Source: Nakamurella multipartita DSM 44233 (lineage in GTDB: Bacteria; Actinomycetota; Actinomycetes; Mycobacteriales; Nakamurellaceae). From it: 64,000 nt of DNA. The notes under the pieces are model-generated. The model did not search any database and had not been told where the DNA came from. It saw only the letters and a program-made list of their open reading frames with translations. The position numbers and the translations under genes are program-made. The DNA is taken from the NCBI RefSeq assembly GCF_000024365.1, contig NC_013235.1:2232001-2296000 (forward strand), read 5' to 3'. Positions 29,270 through 40,931 of the stretch are shown here, in pieces (positions within the stretch are counted from its first letter, which is position 1; each line of letters begins with the position of its first letter).

Positions 29270-30173
29270 AGGCGGTGAACAACCCGTTGAGTTCCAGCAG
29301 GGCGCCGGCGGGGGTCATCCCGGTATCCCGGATCTGGTCGGCGGTGCTGTCATCGATCTCGACCAGGAACTGGTCGCGCACGCTGCGGAACCAGCGTTCG
29401 ATCTTGCCCCGCCCCTGCGGCTGCCCCGGACGGCTGTGGACGAGCCGGATCCCGAGCACCGCGCAGGCCCGCAGCAGCCAGTTGTCGACGAACGCGGACC
29501 CGTTGTCGACGTAGACCGAGCCGGGGACGCCGCGGCTGCCCAACGCGGGTTGCAGGGCCGCGGCCAGCCGGACGGTGTCCTCGGCGAACCCGAACCGATA
29601 CCCCACGGCCACCCGGCTGTGGTCGTCCAGGAACGCGAACAAGTACGTTTTCCGGCCGGCGACCCTGGGCCCGTGCAGGGCGTCGCCGACCCACCGTTCG
29701 TTGCAATCGGCCGCTTCGAACCGGCCGAACACGGCCGGCCCGGCGCCGCCGGGCACCATCAGGTCCAGCCGGTGGAAATGCCGCAGCAGCGTCGTTTCCG
29801 ACGGTGACCAGCCGGTCGAGGATCGCAGGATCCGGGCGACCTGGGCGACCGTGCGGGCCGGGTTCTCCCGTTTCAGACCGGCGGCCAGCTCGAACACGCC
29901 GGTGTCGATCCGGGTGCCGGGTTCCCGGGGCGACGGGCACAGACCTTCGAACCCGCCGGCCCGGTACCGGCGGATCCACCGGTCCAACGACTCCCGCGAG
30001 TATCGGACCCGGCCGCCGAACGGGCCGTCGTGTTCCCGGTCGGCGATCGCCCGAACGACCCGTCCGCGTTGCTTGGTCGACAGGCCCGGTTCCAGCGCCG
30101 GGCAGATCAACTGATATCGGAACAACGCGATCTGCTGCGCCCGTTCCCGCTGCTTGACCGTGTCCACACTCAT
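29270..30173 (-). pseudogene. TniA-like DDE transposase, 5' part
   Basis: N-terminal helix-turn-helix region (SRESLDRWIRRYRAGGFEGL, SPSETTLLRHFHRLDLM) and integrase core with all three catalytic residues: Asp in RWVGDALHG, Asp in VYVDNGSAF, Glu in GRGKIERWFRSVRDQF. Truncated by IS256-B after FTAW, so the C-terminal barrel is missing. The ATG at 30173 is chosen; an ATG at 30227 is also in frame. Confidence 0.9.
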
Positions 30174-30284
30174 CAACCACACCCGTCCTCGTCGTCGCTT
30201 CACCGCCCGGCAGGTGTTGCCGGGCAACGGCCTTCGCGACGATCCCGGACCAACACCGGTGACGTCAGGGGCAACTCGTGTTGA

Positions 30285-30956
30285 TCAACACGGTGTCGAG
30301 AGCCGGGGCCAACCCGGGGACAGGAGCCGGCCGCCCGAGGACGCACAGGCGACCTGTCCGGCCGTCACTGTGCCGACCAAACCGGCCGACCCGAACCGGG
30401 ACGCGATCGCCACCCAGGCCGCGGCGACCGCGGCCACCACGTCCCGCCAGGCGTCGCCAGTCGCGTCCGGGGCCGGCTGGTCCACCCCGGCCCGCCGGGC
30501 AGCGACGGTGAAGTGCACCCGCACCGGCTCCAACCGGGTGCTCATCCGTCGCAACCAGCCCCGGACCGTCGGCGCCGGCGCCCCGACCAGGACGGCGACC
30601 GCCCGGTGCCCGTGGCCGGCCGACCGGGCGACCAGCGCCGCCCAGATCACCGCGGCCGCGTCGGCCCGCCGCAGCAGCACCGTGACCGGCAGCAGCACGT
30701 GCGTGATCAGGCACGACGAACACCTGGCTCGGCGGGGCCGCAGTAACCCGACGCCTCGGACGTCACGCCGGCGAGCCCACCCCCAAGGGGCCAGCACACC
30801 TGGGCAGACCGGGCACGGCACGCCGCCGCCCGTCAGCCGGGACTCGACCAGATCCTGATTCGCCTCTACCGTGACCAACGGGTGCCTCCGTGCATCCGAG
30901 CACGGCCCTCCCGCACAGGTCTTCCCGGACACGTCGGCGGGAGGGCCGTTGTCCAT
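30285..30956 (-). CDS. Zinc-ribbon/HTH protein (DUF6431-like) of the transposon
   Basis: 223 aa. Cys pairs CPVC (48, 51) and CSSC (79, 82) form a likely zinc ribbon. Then the TH-LLP segment, a helical region and HTH-like sequence (HRAVAVLVGAPAPTVRGWLRRMSTR). I recall this family as DUF6431, common near actinobacterial transposases. Position as first gene beside TniA/TniB-like genes suggests an accessory targeting role comparable to TniQ. That role is inference. The start could be lower, near VTVEANQDLVESRL. Confidence 0.7.
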   Translation of the reverse strand: MDNGPPADVSGKTCAGGPCSDARRHPLVTVEANQDLVESRLTGGGVPCPVCPGVLAPWGWARRRDVRGVGLLRPRRARCSSCLITHVLLPVTVLLRRADAAAVIWAALVARSAGHGHRAVAVLVGAPAPTVRGWLRRMSTRLEPVRVHFTVAARRAGVDQPAPDATGDAWRDVVAAVAAAWVAIASRFGSAGLVGTVTAGQVACASSGGRLLSPGWPRLSTPC

Positions 30957-31084
30957 TTCCGATGCTGGTCACACTGACGGTGACGACGACCGGACTCAAC
31001 CCGCCAGCACACCCGCGCACGTTCGTCGGCAGCACCCATGACGAAAGACAGGTCAGCGGCCGTCATCCAGAGCGGTGGTCAACA

Positions 31085-32024
31085 CCTGGTCTCCGTCGTC
31101 GCGACCTCGTACCTGCTCGGGGTGTCGACCCGGCGGGTGGAGAAGCTGGTCCAAGCATTGGGCGTGACGTCGCTGTCCAAGTCGCAGGTGTCGGTGATGG
31201 CCCGCGACCTGGACGAGCAGGTCGAGGCGTTCCGCACCCGGCCGCTGGACCAGGGCCCGTACACGTTCCTCGCGGCCGACGCGCTGGTCCTCAAGGTCCG
31301 CGAGGGCGGCCGGGTCGTGCAGGTCCACGCCCTGCTCGCGACCGGGGTCAACGGTGACGGGCATCGCGAGATCCTGGGCCTGGACGTGACCAGCCGCGAG
31401 GACGGCGCCGGCTGGTTGGCGTTCCTGCGTGGCCTGGTCGCCCGGCGCTTGTCCGGGGTCCGGCTGGTCACCAGCGACGCGCACAGCGGCCTGGTCGCCG
31501 CGATCGGCGCGACCCTGCCGGGTGCCTCGTGGCAGCGATGCCGCACGCATTACGCGGTGAACCTGATGTCGATCACCCCGAAGAGCAGCTGGCCGTGGGT
31601 GCGGACCATGCTGCACTCGATCTACGACCAGGTCGACGCGAAAGCCGTGGCTGCCCAGTTCGACCGGGTGATCGACACGCTCGCCGAGAAGCTGCCCGCG
31701 GTCGCCGATCACCTCGACCAGGCCCGGGCCGACCTGCTCGCGTTCACCCCGTTCCCGAAGGAGATCTGGCGGCAGATCTGGTCCAACAACCCGCAGGAAC
31801 GGCTCAACAAAGAGATCCGCCGCCGGACCGACGTCGTCGGGATCTTCCCCGACCGGGGCGCTCTGATCCGCCTCGTCGGCGCCGTCCTGGCCGAGCAACA
31901 CGACGAATGGACCGAGGGCCGCCGCTACCTTGGCATCGACGTCCTGGCCCGCTCCCAGACCGCCAACGGACCCGACGCGAAGGAGGACACCAGCACCACG
32001 CCCGCGATCACCACCGCCGCCTGA
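31085..32024 (+). pseudogene. IS256-C transposase, 3' part
   Basis: Remaining ~310 residues of the IS256-C transposase: Asp in FLAADALVLKVREGG, Asp in LVTSDAHSGLVAAI, Glu in [14 protein letters not shown]. Intact apart from the transposon insertion; precise loss of the transposon would restore a 414-aa protein. Confidence 0.92.
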
Positions 32025-32083
32025 CCAACGAAGATCACCGGCGGCCGGACCTCGTCACGTACACCACTCAGCTGGGCTTGACC

Positions 32084-32284
32084 ACGCCCGATGCCCTGGC
32101 CGAGCGGTGCGCCGTCTTGATGCGGGCCGACCCGTTGCCGGCCAGCCGCCCGGTTACGACCTGGCCCCGCCTGGTCGGCTACCAGCTGCGGGGCATGACG
32201 CCGGCCACCAGCCGGTGGTCCGCCGGCGCGGAATCTTCCGCCGTGCCGCGCTCGGCATGGCCGTCCGCACACACCCGGATTCGC
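32084..32284 (+). other. Remnant of an older coding sequence at the IS256-C target
   Basis: The frame containing DALAERCAVLMRADPLP and TTWPRLVGYQLRGM has strongly GC-biased third positions, as in real genes here, but has no start in the left flank (25751-25774). It dies out before the repeats. Probably the tail of a destroyed gene of unknown function. Confidence 0.35.
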
Positions 32285-32530
32285 TGATCAAAGCCGTGTC
32301 GTGGGGGTCGGTGTGCCTACTTTGGCGCGGGAATGATCAGCGGAGCTGGCTGGGTCGTGGTGGTTCGCTGACCGGAAAATAGGTACGCATGAGGCTGGTG
32401 GTGCTGCTGGTGCACATTTTCACGCCTCTGTGGCGTCACCGGAAGGGACAGGGTGACTGATCAAAGCCGCGTCGTGGGGGTCGGTGCGCCCACTTTGGCG
32501 CGGGAATGACCAGCGGAGCACGCCGCAGCC
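32285..32530. repeat. Structured repeats and right copy of the 117-bp direct repeat
   Basis: Units starting at 32285 and 32458 belong to the TGATCAAAG family. Positions 32357-32473 are identical to 20387-20503. No coding potential; lies just downstream of the PucR-type gene. Confidence 0.85.
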
Positions 32531-32604
32531 GGGCGGAACCGACCGCGCGACGCGGCCGCACGAGCCGGCCAAGCACGCAGGAACCCAGCCGGATGGAGCA
32601 GGTG

Positions 32605-33894
32605 TCAGGGGGCGGCGGCCAGCCGGCCGAGGATGACCGCGGTCTGCAGGACCAGCAGGTCCCGGGGCTCCCAGGGGTCGCGTCCGGTCAGGTCGGCGAC
32701 GCGGTGCAGGCGGTAGCGGACGGTGTTGGGGTGGACGAACAGGTTGCGGGCGGTGGGCTCCAGGGCGCCGCCGGTGGCCAGGTAGGCGTCCACCGTCGAG
32801 AGCAGGTGCGGGGAGGCGGCCAGGGGGGCGTAGACGGCGGCGCGCAACCGGGCCGCGGCCTGGGCGTCGCCGGCCAGCACCCGCTCGACCAGCAGGTCGT
32901 CGGCGTCGATCATCCGCGGGGCGTCCGGCCAGGCGGCGACCACGTCCAGGCCGGCCAGGGCGTCGGCGGCGGAGTTGATCGCGGCGCGCAGGCCGCTGCC
33001 GGGGCGGCCACGGACCACCGGACCCTCGCCGAACAGCTGGGCGACGGTGTCCGCCGGCGGCTCGGCCCCAGCCAGCACCAGCACCAGGCGATCGCCGTGC
33101 ACACCGGCCATCGCCGGCCGTCCGCTGACGGCGGCCCAGTCGGTGACCGCGGCCACCGCGTCGGCCCGGTCGCCGGTCGGGGCGGCCCCGGCGACGACGA
33201 CCGTGTCGGCGGTGGGATCCCAGTTCAGCGCGGCGGCCCGGGAGGACAGGGTGCCGATGTCCTCGCCGCGGACCACCCCGTCGACGACCGCCGCCTCTAC
33301 CCGCGCGTCCCACGCGCCACGGGTCTCGGCCGCCGCCGCGTACACCTCGGCCGCGGCGAAGGCGATCTCCCGGCTGTAGCGCAGCAGCGAGTCGCGCAGC
33401 GCGATCCGCTCGGCGTCATCCGCGGCCAGCGCGGGCAGGTCCTGCTCGGCGACGGTGATGGCCACCCGGACCAGCTCCACCGTGCGGCGCAGGGACACCG
33501 CGCGGACCAGCTCACGGGGGGCGGTGCCGAACACCTCCCCGGTGATCCGGTACTCGTCGCTGCTGGCCTGTGCCCAGACGACGTAGCCGGAGATGCCGGC
33601 CTGGGCGACCAGGGTGACCCAGGACCGCTGCTCGGCCGGCAACGAGCGGAACCAGGGCAGTCGCTGGTCCATCAGCGACAGGGCCCGCCGGGCGAGTTGC
33701 CCACCGGCCCGCTCGACCCGGTGCAGCGTCTCCTCGCTGACCCCGTGCACCGCGGCCGGCGGGCCGCCGAGCGCGGAGTAGACCGCCCGCAGCACCGACG
33801 AGGGCGTCGGGCCGGGCAGGCGAGCGGGGTCGATGGCCGGGCCGGGGCCGGGGTCGGCCGCGGCCGGGCTGTCCAGCGAACCCTCGGCCGTCAT
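32605..33894 (-). CDS. PucR-type regulator of the fatty-acid cluster (FasR-like)
   Basis: 429 aa. The C-terminal PucR helix-turn-helix is clear (TARNLFVHPNTVRYRLHRVADLTGRDPWEPRDLLVLQ); the long N-terminal region is helical. In Streptomyces (FasR) and mycobacteria (Rv2242) a homologue lies immediately upstream of fabD and, in Streptomyces, activates the fab operon. Here aceE-regulator order is kept but a 12-kb IS island lies between it and fabD, so any read-through is lost while regulation in trans may remain. Confidence 0.85.
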   Translation of the reverse strand: MTAEGSLDSPAAADPGPGPAIDPARLPGPTPSSVLRAVYSALGGPPAAVHGVSEETLHRVERAGGQLARRALSLMDQRLPWFRSLPAEQRSWVTLVAQAGISGYVVWAQASSDEYRITGEVFGTAPRELVRAVSLRRTVELVRVAITVAEQDLPALAADDAERIALRDSLLRYSREIAFAAAEVYAAAAETRGAWDARVEAAVVDGVVRGEDIGTLSSRAAALNWDPTADTVVVAGAAPTGDRADAVAAVTDWAAVSGRPAMAGVHGDRLVLVLAGAEPPADTVAQLFGEGPVVRGRPGSGLRAAINSAADALAGLDVVAAWPDAPRMIDADDLLVERVLAGDAQAAARLRAAVYAPLAASPHLLSTVDAYLATGGALEPTARNLFVHPNTVRYRLHRVADLTGRDPWEPRDLLVLQTAVILGRLAAAP

Positions 33895-33941
33895 GCCCGA
33901 CAGCCTGCCAGAACTCGGACACCGACCCGTACGAATGCGAA

Positions 33942-33977
33942 AAGGGCCCGCATCGGAGAAATCCGATGCGGGCCCTT
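33942..33977 (-). terminator. Strong hairpin terminator after the cold-shock gene
   Basis: A perfect 16-bp stem (33942-33957 with 33962-33977) and a GAAA tetraloop, followed on the minus strand by TTCGCATT. Separates the cold-shock gene from the PucR-type gene. Confidence 0.9.
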
Positions 33978-33993
33978 CTCGTGGAACTCGGGA

Positions 33994-34197
33994 TCAGGCG
34001 GCGCTGACCCCGGTGGCCTGCGGGCCCTTGGGCGACTGCTCGACCTCGAAGTTGACCCGCTGTCCTTCCTCGAGCGACTTGTAGCCGGTGCCGCTGATCG
34101 CCGAGTAGTGGACGAACACGTCACCCGACCCGTCGTCCGGGGAGATGAAGCCGTAGCCCTTCTCCGCGTTGAACCACTTCACAGTTCCCTGCGCCAT
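33994..34197 (-). CDS. Cold-shock domain protein
   Basis: 67-aa CspA-type RNA/DNA-binding beta barrel with both motifs: [12 protein letters not shown] (RNP1) and VFVHYSAI (RNP2). ATG at 34197 with GAGGAG upstream. Has its own terminator. Confidence 0.97.
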   Translation of the reverse strand: MAQGTVKWFNAEKGYGFISPDDGSGDVFVHYSAISGTGYKSLEEGQRVNFEVEQSPKGPQATGVSAA

Positions 34198-34397
34198 GCT
34201 TGCTCTCCTCGAGCGTTTGTCCGCGGTTGCCCGCTGATCGAACACCCCAGCCGATTCCTTCTCCGACCGGGCGATTGCGCTTTACCCCGTGCATGCCGTG
34301 CGGACACCAGGAGAAGAGCAACAACGAGCGAACAGTACCGCCTTCGCCGTGAGGATATCCAGCAGGTCAGGGGATAGATTTAGCTAAGCCGACCCGG

Positions 34398-37163
<2,766 letters not shown>

Positions 37164-37426
37164 CGCAACTCCTCTGGCATTCGGCGGCGACGAGCCGCAT
37201 GGTGCGCCGGGGCGTCGGATACCCCGACGGGCCGGCACGGTCAAGCGCCTCCCATCCTCTCGCATCAACCGGTGTCGTCGCTCGTCAGAACGAGGGCAAT
37301 TCTGCGGGTGGAGGTGGTGCCGCTGTCGGCGCGGCGCAGGTATCGAATTAAGGTATGCGGCCAGGGAAAGAACCGGTCTGCCAAGATCGGCGCACCCGTC
37401 AGGAACCGTGAAGGGATGCGATACGC

Positions 37427-37855
37427 GTGAGTGACGTCGCAGGGTACGCGGTAAGCGCCGCTGCCCGGCTCGGCCTGCAGGCCGGCAACAAGGTGGGGGA
37501 GTCCGGGTACGACGATGATGTCGACCACGACCTGCGGGACGCGATCGCCGACGCCATCGACGCGGACCTGCTCGATGACGAGTCGGACGAGGTCCTGGAC
37601 GCCGTCGTGCTGTGGTGGCGGGACGGGGACGGCGATCTCACCGATGCGCTGATCAACGCCGTGCCGTTGCTGGCCGACGACGGGGTGATCTGGTTGTCCA
37701 CACCGAAGACGGGCCTGGACGGCTACGTCGAACCCAGCGAGATCGCGGAGGCGACCCGGACCGCGGGCCTGGCCCAGACGACCTCGGTCAACGGCGGCCC
37801 GGGCTGGATGCTGGCCCGGCTGGCCCGACCGAAAACCGGAAAGGTGCGCCGCTGA
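37427..37855 (+). CDS. DUF3052 domain protein
   Basis: 142-aa protein of the actinobacterial DUF3052 family ([45 protein letters not shown]). Function unknown, but neighbourhood with aceE and a peroxiredoxin is conserved in my recollection of mycobacteria and Streptomyces. GTG start at 37427; the stop overlaps the next ATG by one base (TGATG). Confidence 0.9.
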   Translation: MSDVAGYAVSAAARLGLQAGNKVGESGYDDDVDHDLRDAIADAIDADLLDDESDEVLDAVVLWWRDGDGDLTDALINAVPLLADDGVIWLSTPKTGLDGYVEPSEIAEATRTAGLAQTTSVNGGPGWMLARLARPKTGKVRR

Positions 37856-38337
37856 TGGCCGGCGAAGGATTGTCCGTCGGCGCCGTCGCGCCGGATTTCA
37901 CGCTCCCGGACGCCAACAAGGCGCCGGTGGCGCTGTCGTCCTTCCGGGGCCGGCAACCGGTACTGCTGGTGTTTTACCCGTTCGCGTTCTCCAGCGTGTG
38001 CACCGGCGAGCTGTGCCAGCTGCGGGACGAGCTGGCCGCGTTCGTCGACGCCGGCGTGCAGGTGCTGGCGATCTCCACCGACACCTCGCAGTCGCTCAAG
38101 GCGTGGGGGACCGAGCAGGGCTTCCAGTTCCCGCTGCTGTCGGACTTCTGGCCGCACGGCGAGGTGGCCAAGGCCTACGACGTGTTCTTCGACAAGGCCG
38201 GCATGGCGCTGCGCGGCACGTTCCTGGTCGATGTCGACGGCGTGATCCGCTTCGCCGAGGTCAACGGTCCGGGACAGGCCCGCGATCAGGTGGCCTGGCA
38301 GCGGGCGGTCACGGCGCTGGTGCTGAGCCGGTCCTGA
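37855..38337 (+). CDS. AhpE-like peroxiredoxin
   Basis: Thiol peroxidase of the AhpE/Prx6-like type reducing peroxides. 160 aa. The peroxidatic Cys is in FSSVCTGELCQLRDEL, 5 residues before a second Cys. PDFTLPDANKAPVALSSFRG is the usual N-terminus and GTFLVDVDGVIRF the C-terminal strand. Translationally coupled to DUF3052. Confidence 0.92.
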   Translation: MAGEGLSVGAVAPDFTLPDANKAPVALSSFRGRQPVLLVFYPFAFSSVCTGELCQLRDELAAFVDAGVQVLAISTDTSQSLKAWGTEQGFQFPLLSDFWPHGEVAKAYDVFFDKAGMALRGTFLVDVDGVIRFAEVNGPGQARDQVAWQRAVTALVLSRS

Positions 38338-38440
38338 TCGGTCGGCCGGGCGTCCGCCCGCGGGCCGCGATCCGGGGTTTTCTGTCCTGCGGGATGGGAT
38401 ACTGGCTCGCGGCCGGCCGGCAGCAACGGCCGGCGCAACG

Positions 38441-38515
38441 GGGCGCGTAGCTCAGCGGGAGAGCACCCGGTTTACACCCGGGCGGTCGGCGGTTCGAACC
38501 CGTCCGCGCCCACCA
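38441..38515 (+). tRNA. tRNA-Val (anticodon TAC)
   Basis: Cloverleaf drawn by hand: acceptor GGGCGCG/CGCGCCC, D arm GCTC-AGCGGGA-GAGC, anticodon stem CCCGG/CCGGG with loop TTTACAC (anticodon TAC), T arm with TTCGAAC, encoded CCA. The integrated element starts just after it, so it is the likely attachment site. Confidence 0.95.
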
Positions 38516-40220
38516 AGTACCCCGTACTCGAACCACCGACCAGTTGGATGCCGGTCAGTGCCGATACAAGTCGATGATCCCCTGCCTCGTGGCAGGGGAT
38601 CGTTCGTTTCGGTGGCTCCATGTCAGGGTGGCCCGCTGCGGATCGCTGGGCGTGGGCGGTGGCGGCTTCGAACACGTCATTGAACGGTGCCTTGAGCTGA
38701 TGTCCGGAGACGGTGATGTCGTAGTCACCCTCGTCAACCTCAAGCCTGTCGAACAGGGCGCGAGTGAGCTTGTGCTTGCCGTCATCGGGGAGCGCCAGGA
38801 ATAGGTGGTCGAGGTGCCGGGCGAGCTCCAGTGCTTCCCTGAGCCGGGTTGCGCCGATCTGGAGGTCTGCGCGGGTCTCGGTGAGGCGCGCTTCGATCCG
38901 AGCGCGTTCCTGGGCAATCTGGTTGGCCCTGGTCGTGATCTTGCTGCGGTCGAGCGCTCCGTCCGCGGCCAGGTCGATAAGCCGTTCCTCGCGGGTGGCG
39001 AGCCTGGACAGTTGGGCACGGAGAGCTGCTTGCAGCTCCTCGGTGACGGCTTGCTCTTCGCGCAGGGCGTCGGTGATGGCCCTCTCGGCACCGGTCACGA
39101 AGCTGTCGGCGATCGGCAGGGATTGGTAGTGCTCGGCGACGGCGTCCTCGACGTTGGCCACCGGCAGATGTCGGAGGTCGCAGGTCTTCTTCTGCCGTCC
39201 TCGGCATAGGTAGTAGCCGTGGTACTCACCGGAGCGCCCTTTGACCTGGGTGTAGATGAGCCGGTTTGCCCGACCCGCCTGGGCACAGCGGCCGCAGACC
39301 AGCAGGCCCTTGAGGTAGTGATAGAGCACGCGGTCGCGGTTGCTGTTGCGGGAGCGCGCCTCAAGGACGTCCTGGACGCGGTCGAAGAGGGCTTGGCTGA
39401 TGATCGCCTCATGACGCCCCTTGATGAGGCGTCCGTCGACTTGAACCCAGCCTGCGAAGAACGGGTCGCTGAGAATGTTCTCGATAGTGGTGCTGCCGAC
39501 CGGTCGGGGGTACGGCATCTGCGGCGTGGGCCGCTGGGTGAGGCCGAGGTCGACCGCAGCCAGATGGAGTTCTTGCTGGGTGTAGTCCCCGGTCGCGTAG
39601 AGCTCGAAGACCTGCCTGACGAGCGGTGCTCGCTCCGGGTCGAGCGCGATGGTGTTGAACAACTTGCCGTTGTGGCTCTCCCGGACATTGAGATAGCCGA
39701 CCTTCGCGCGACCGTTGTAGCCGCCGGCCAGCATCTTGTAGCGCATCTTGGCTTTGACGTCCTCGCCGTTGCGGCGGGATTCAAGCTCGTTGAAAATGTC
39801 GGTGACGGCTTCCATGGCGTCAGCCATGTAGCCTTCGCCGAAGTTTTCACGGGCGCTGACAAGTTTGATGCCGAGCTTGGCCAAGTGTCGTTTGGTGATA
39901 ACCGCATCGCCCAGGTTGCGGAAGGCTCGCGAGCGCATATAGATGATGACGTAGTCAATGCCCGGCGTCGCCATCACGTGCTTCAGCAGCTCTTTGAACT
40001 TCGGACGCTTGTCGATCGAGAGCGCAGAGTTTCCAGGCTCGATAAATTCCTTGTCGATAATCGCTCCGAGGTCCCGTGCTTTCCGGGCCGTGAACTCACG
40101 CTGGGTGGCGATGGACAGTCCATCGGCGTCGATATCCGTGGCGGTGTCCATTTGTCGAGATGTCGACACGCGCAGATAAGCGACAGCTCGCGAGGCTGCC
40201 ACTTGGGGGTTTTCGGTCAC
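38472..40220 (-). CDS. Large serine recombinase (integrase) of the element
   Basis: Site-specific recombinase expected to integrate and excise the element. Catalytic domain at about 10-150 with the nucleophile Ser in AYLRVSTSRQ. Then the recombinase domain (VGYLNVRE, TIENILSDPFFAG), zinc ribbon CGRC ... CRGRQKKTC and coiled coil (about 370-470). GTG start overlaps the ImmA-like stop as GTGA. The last ~25 residues are read from host DNA and the tRNA-Val antisense strand (GADGFEPPTARV), so the native C-terminus probably changed on integration. Confidence 0.9.
   Translation of the reverse strand: MTENPQVAASRAVAYLRVSTSRQMDTATDIDADGLSIATQREFTARKARDLGAIIDKEFIEPGNSALSIDKRPKFKELLKHVMATPGIDYVIIYMRSRAFRNLGDAVITKRHLAKLGIKLVSARENFGEGYMADAMEAVTDIFNELESRRNGEDVKAKMRYKMLAGGYNGRAKVGYLNVRESHNGKLFNTIALDPERAPLVRQVFELYATGDYTQQELHLAAVDLGLTQRPTPQMPYPRPVGSTTIENILSDPFFAGWVQVDGRLIKGRHEAIISQALFDRVQDVLEARSRNSNRDRVLYHYLKGLLVCGRCAQAGRANRLIYTQVKGRSGEYHGYYLCRGRQKKTCDLRHLPVANVEDAVAEHYQSLPIADSFVTGAERAITDALREEQAVTEELQAALRAQLSRLATREERLIDLAADGALDRSKITTRANQIAQERARIEARLTETRADLQIGATRLREALELARHLDHLFLALPDDGKHKLTRALFDRLEVDEGDYDITVSGHQLKAPFNDVFEAATAHAQRSAAGHPDMEPPKRTIPCHEAGDHRLVSALTGIQLVGGSSTGYLVGADGFEPPTARV
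38576..38601. terminator. Perfect hairpin at the element/host junction
   Basis: An 11-bp perfect stem, GATCCCCTGCC with GGCAGGGGATC, and a TCGT loop, 60 bp after the tRNA. GTTCGTTT follows on the + strand. It may terminate the tRNA transcript, the recombinase message, or both. Confidence 0.7.
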
Positions 40221-40900
40221 ACGTAGCTCCTTTTGACGTAGGCATGCATTGCTGGGCGGAATCGTTGCGGCTGCCCGAAACTAGTCCGGACTAGTCGAGC
40301 GCATCGTGCTCGTGGGGGTTGTGGTTCAGGGTCGAAGGCGCGAGAGAGGCCTGTCTCATCGAGGCGGATCTCCATCGCCGCTTGGCTGACGCCGAAGTGG
40401 TCGGCCAGTTGGTCGGTGCGCTGCAGGCCATTGCCCCAGGCGCGCTTGAGATCGCGACGTGGGATGAGCGTGCAGGCGGCGAAGTAGTCGGCCAGGTGCT
40501 CGGCCTGCTGGTCGGCCGTCATGGTCTTCCCGCCGATGCGTATGTCGTGGTAGAGCTGCCCGGTGGCACCGTGGTCGATGATGTACTTGAACTCATGGAG
40601 CAGCGTGAAGCGTTGTCTAGCTTCGCTGTCACTGTCGTTGAGAGCGATGACCCACGCTTGGCCGTTCCAGTGGCTCAGGCCGCTGACGGGCAGCCGGTCG
40701 TAGGCGATTCGGATGCGTGGCAGTGCGCCGATGTGGCGAGCGGTGATGCCTTCCATCCCGGGGTCGATGCCTCGGACGGCCTCGATGAGCCGGTTGGCCT
40801 GGGCCTCGGCGACCACGCGAAGCTCGTGTTCGTCAATCTCCCGGTTGGGGATGAGACGGCGGAGGCTCGTCAGGATGGATGGATGTTGGTGTTGGTGCAT
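40217..40900 (-). CDS. ImmA/IrrE-like protein with altered zinc motif
   Basis: 227 aa, resembling ImmA/IrrE metallopeptidases that cut or inactivate XRE repressors of mobile elements. The motif region reads RFTLLHEFKYIIDHG: the first His and Glu are present but the second His of HExxH is Tyr (TAC for CAC). Activity may be lost or altered. ATG at 40900 follows AAAGGAGG. Lies between the XRE gene and the recombinase in one leftward operon, the usual ImmA-ImmR-integrase layout. Confidence 0.8.
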   Translation of the reverse strand: MHQHQHPSILTSLRRLIPNREIDEHELRVVAEAQANRLIEAVRGIDPGMEGITARHIGALPRIRIAYDRLPVSGLSHWNGQAWVIALNDSDSEARQRFTLLHEFKYIIDHGATGQLYHDIRIGGKTMTADQQAEHLADYFAACTLIPRRDLKRAWGNGLQRTDQLADHFGVSQAAMEIRLDETGLSRAFDPEPQPPRARCARLVRTSFGQPQRFRPAMHAYVKRSYV

Positions 40901-40931
40901 GGATGAGCCTCCTTTCGTTATGTATTTCTTG

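Larger units (their letters stand above)
26233..31084 (-). mobile_element. Three-gene TniA/TniB-like transposon with zinc-ribbon protein
   Basis: Starts TGTTGACC and ends GGTCAACA, with a perfect 5-bp target duplication CCTGG (26228-26232, 31085-31089). Inner terminal repeats match at most of 21 positions. The TG...CA ends and 5-bp duplication are those of Mu/Tn7/Tn552-type DDE transposons. Genes in order of transcription: DUF6431 protein, DDE transposase (now split by IS256-B), ExeA-like ATPase. Without IS256-B it would be 3339 bp. Confidence 0.92.
25775..32083 (+). mobile_element. IS256-family element IS256-C, copy 1, carrying a nested transposon
   Basis: Flanked by a perfect 8-bp duplication ACGCCCGA (25767-25774, 32084-32091). 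The ends share GAGTGGTGTACG. Without the 4852-bp transposon and its 5-bp duplication the element would be 1452 bp, one base shorter than copy 2 (51932-53384), which has one inserted base. Confidence 0.93.

Noticed and set aside
38515-38560. Second tRNA or attR just after tRNA-Val
   Set aside because: Only a short AGTAC/GTACT inverted repeat follows; no cloverleaf and no repeated tRNA end.
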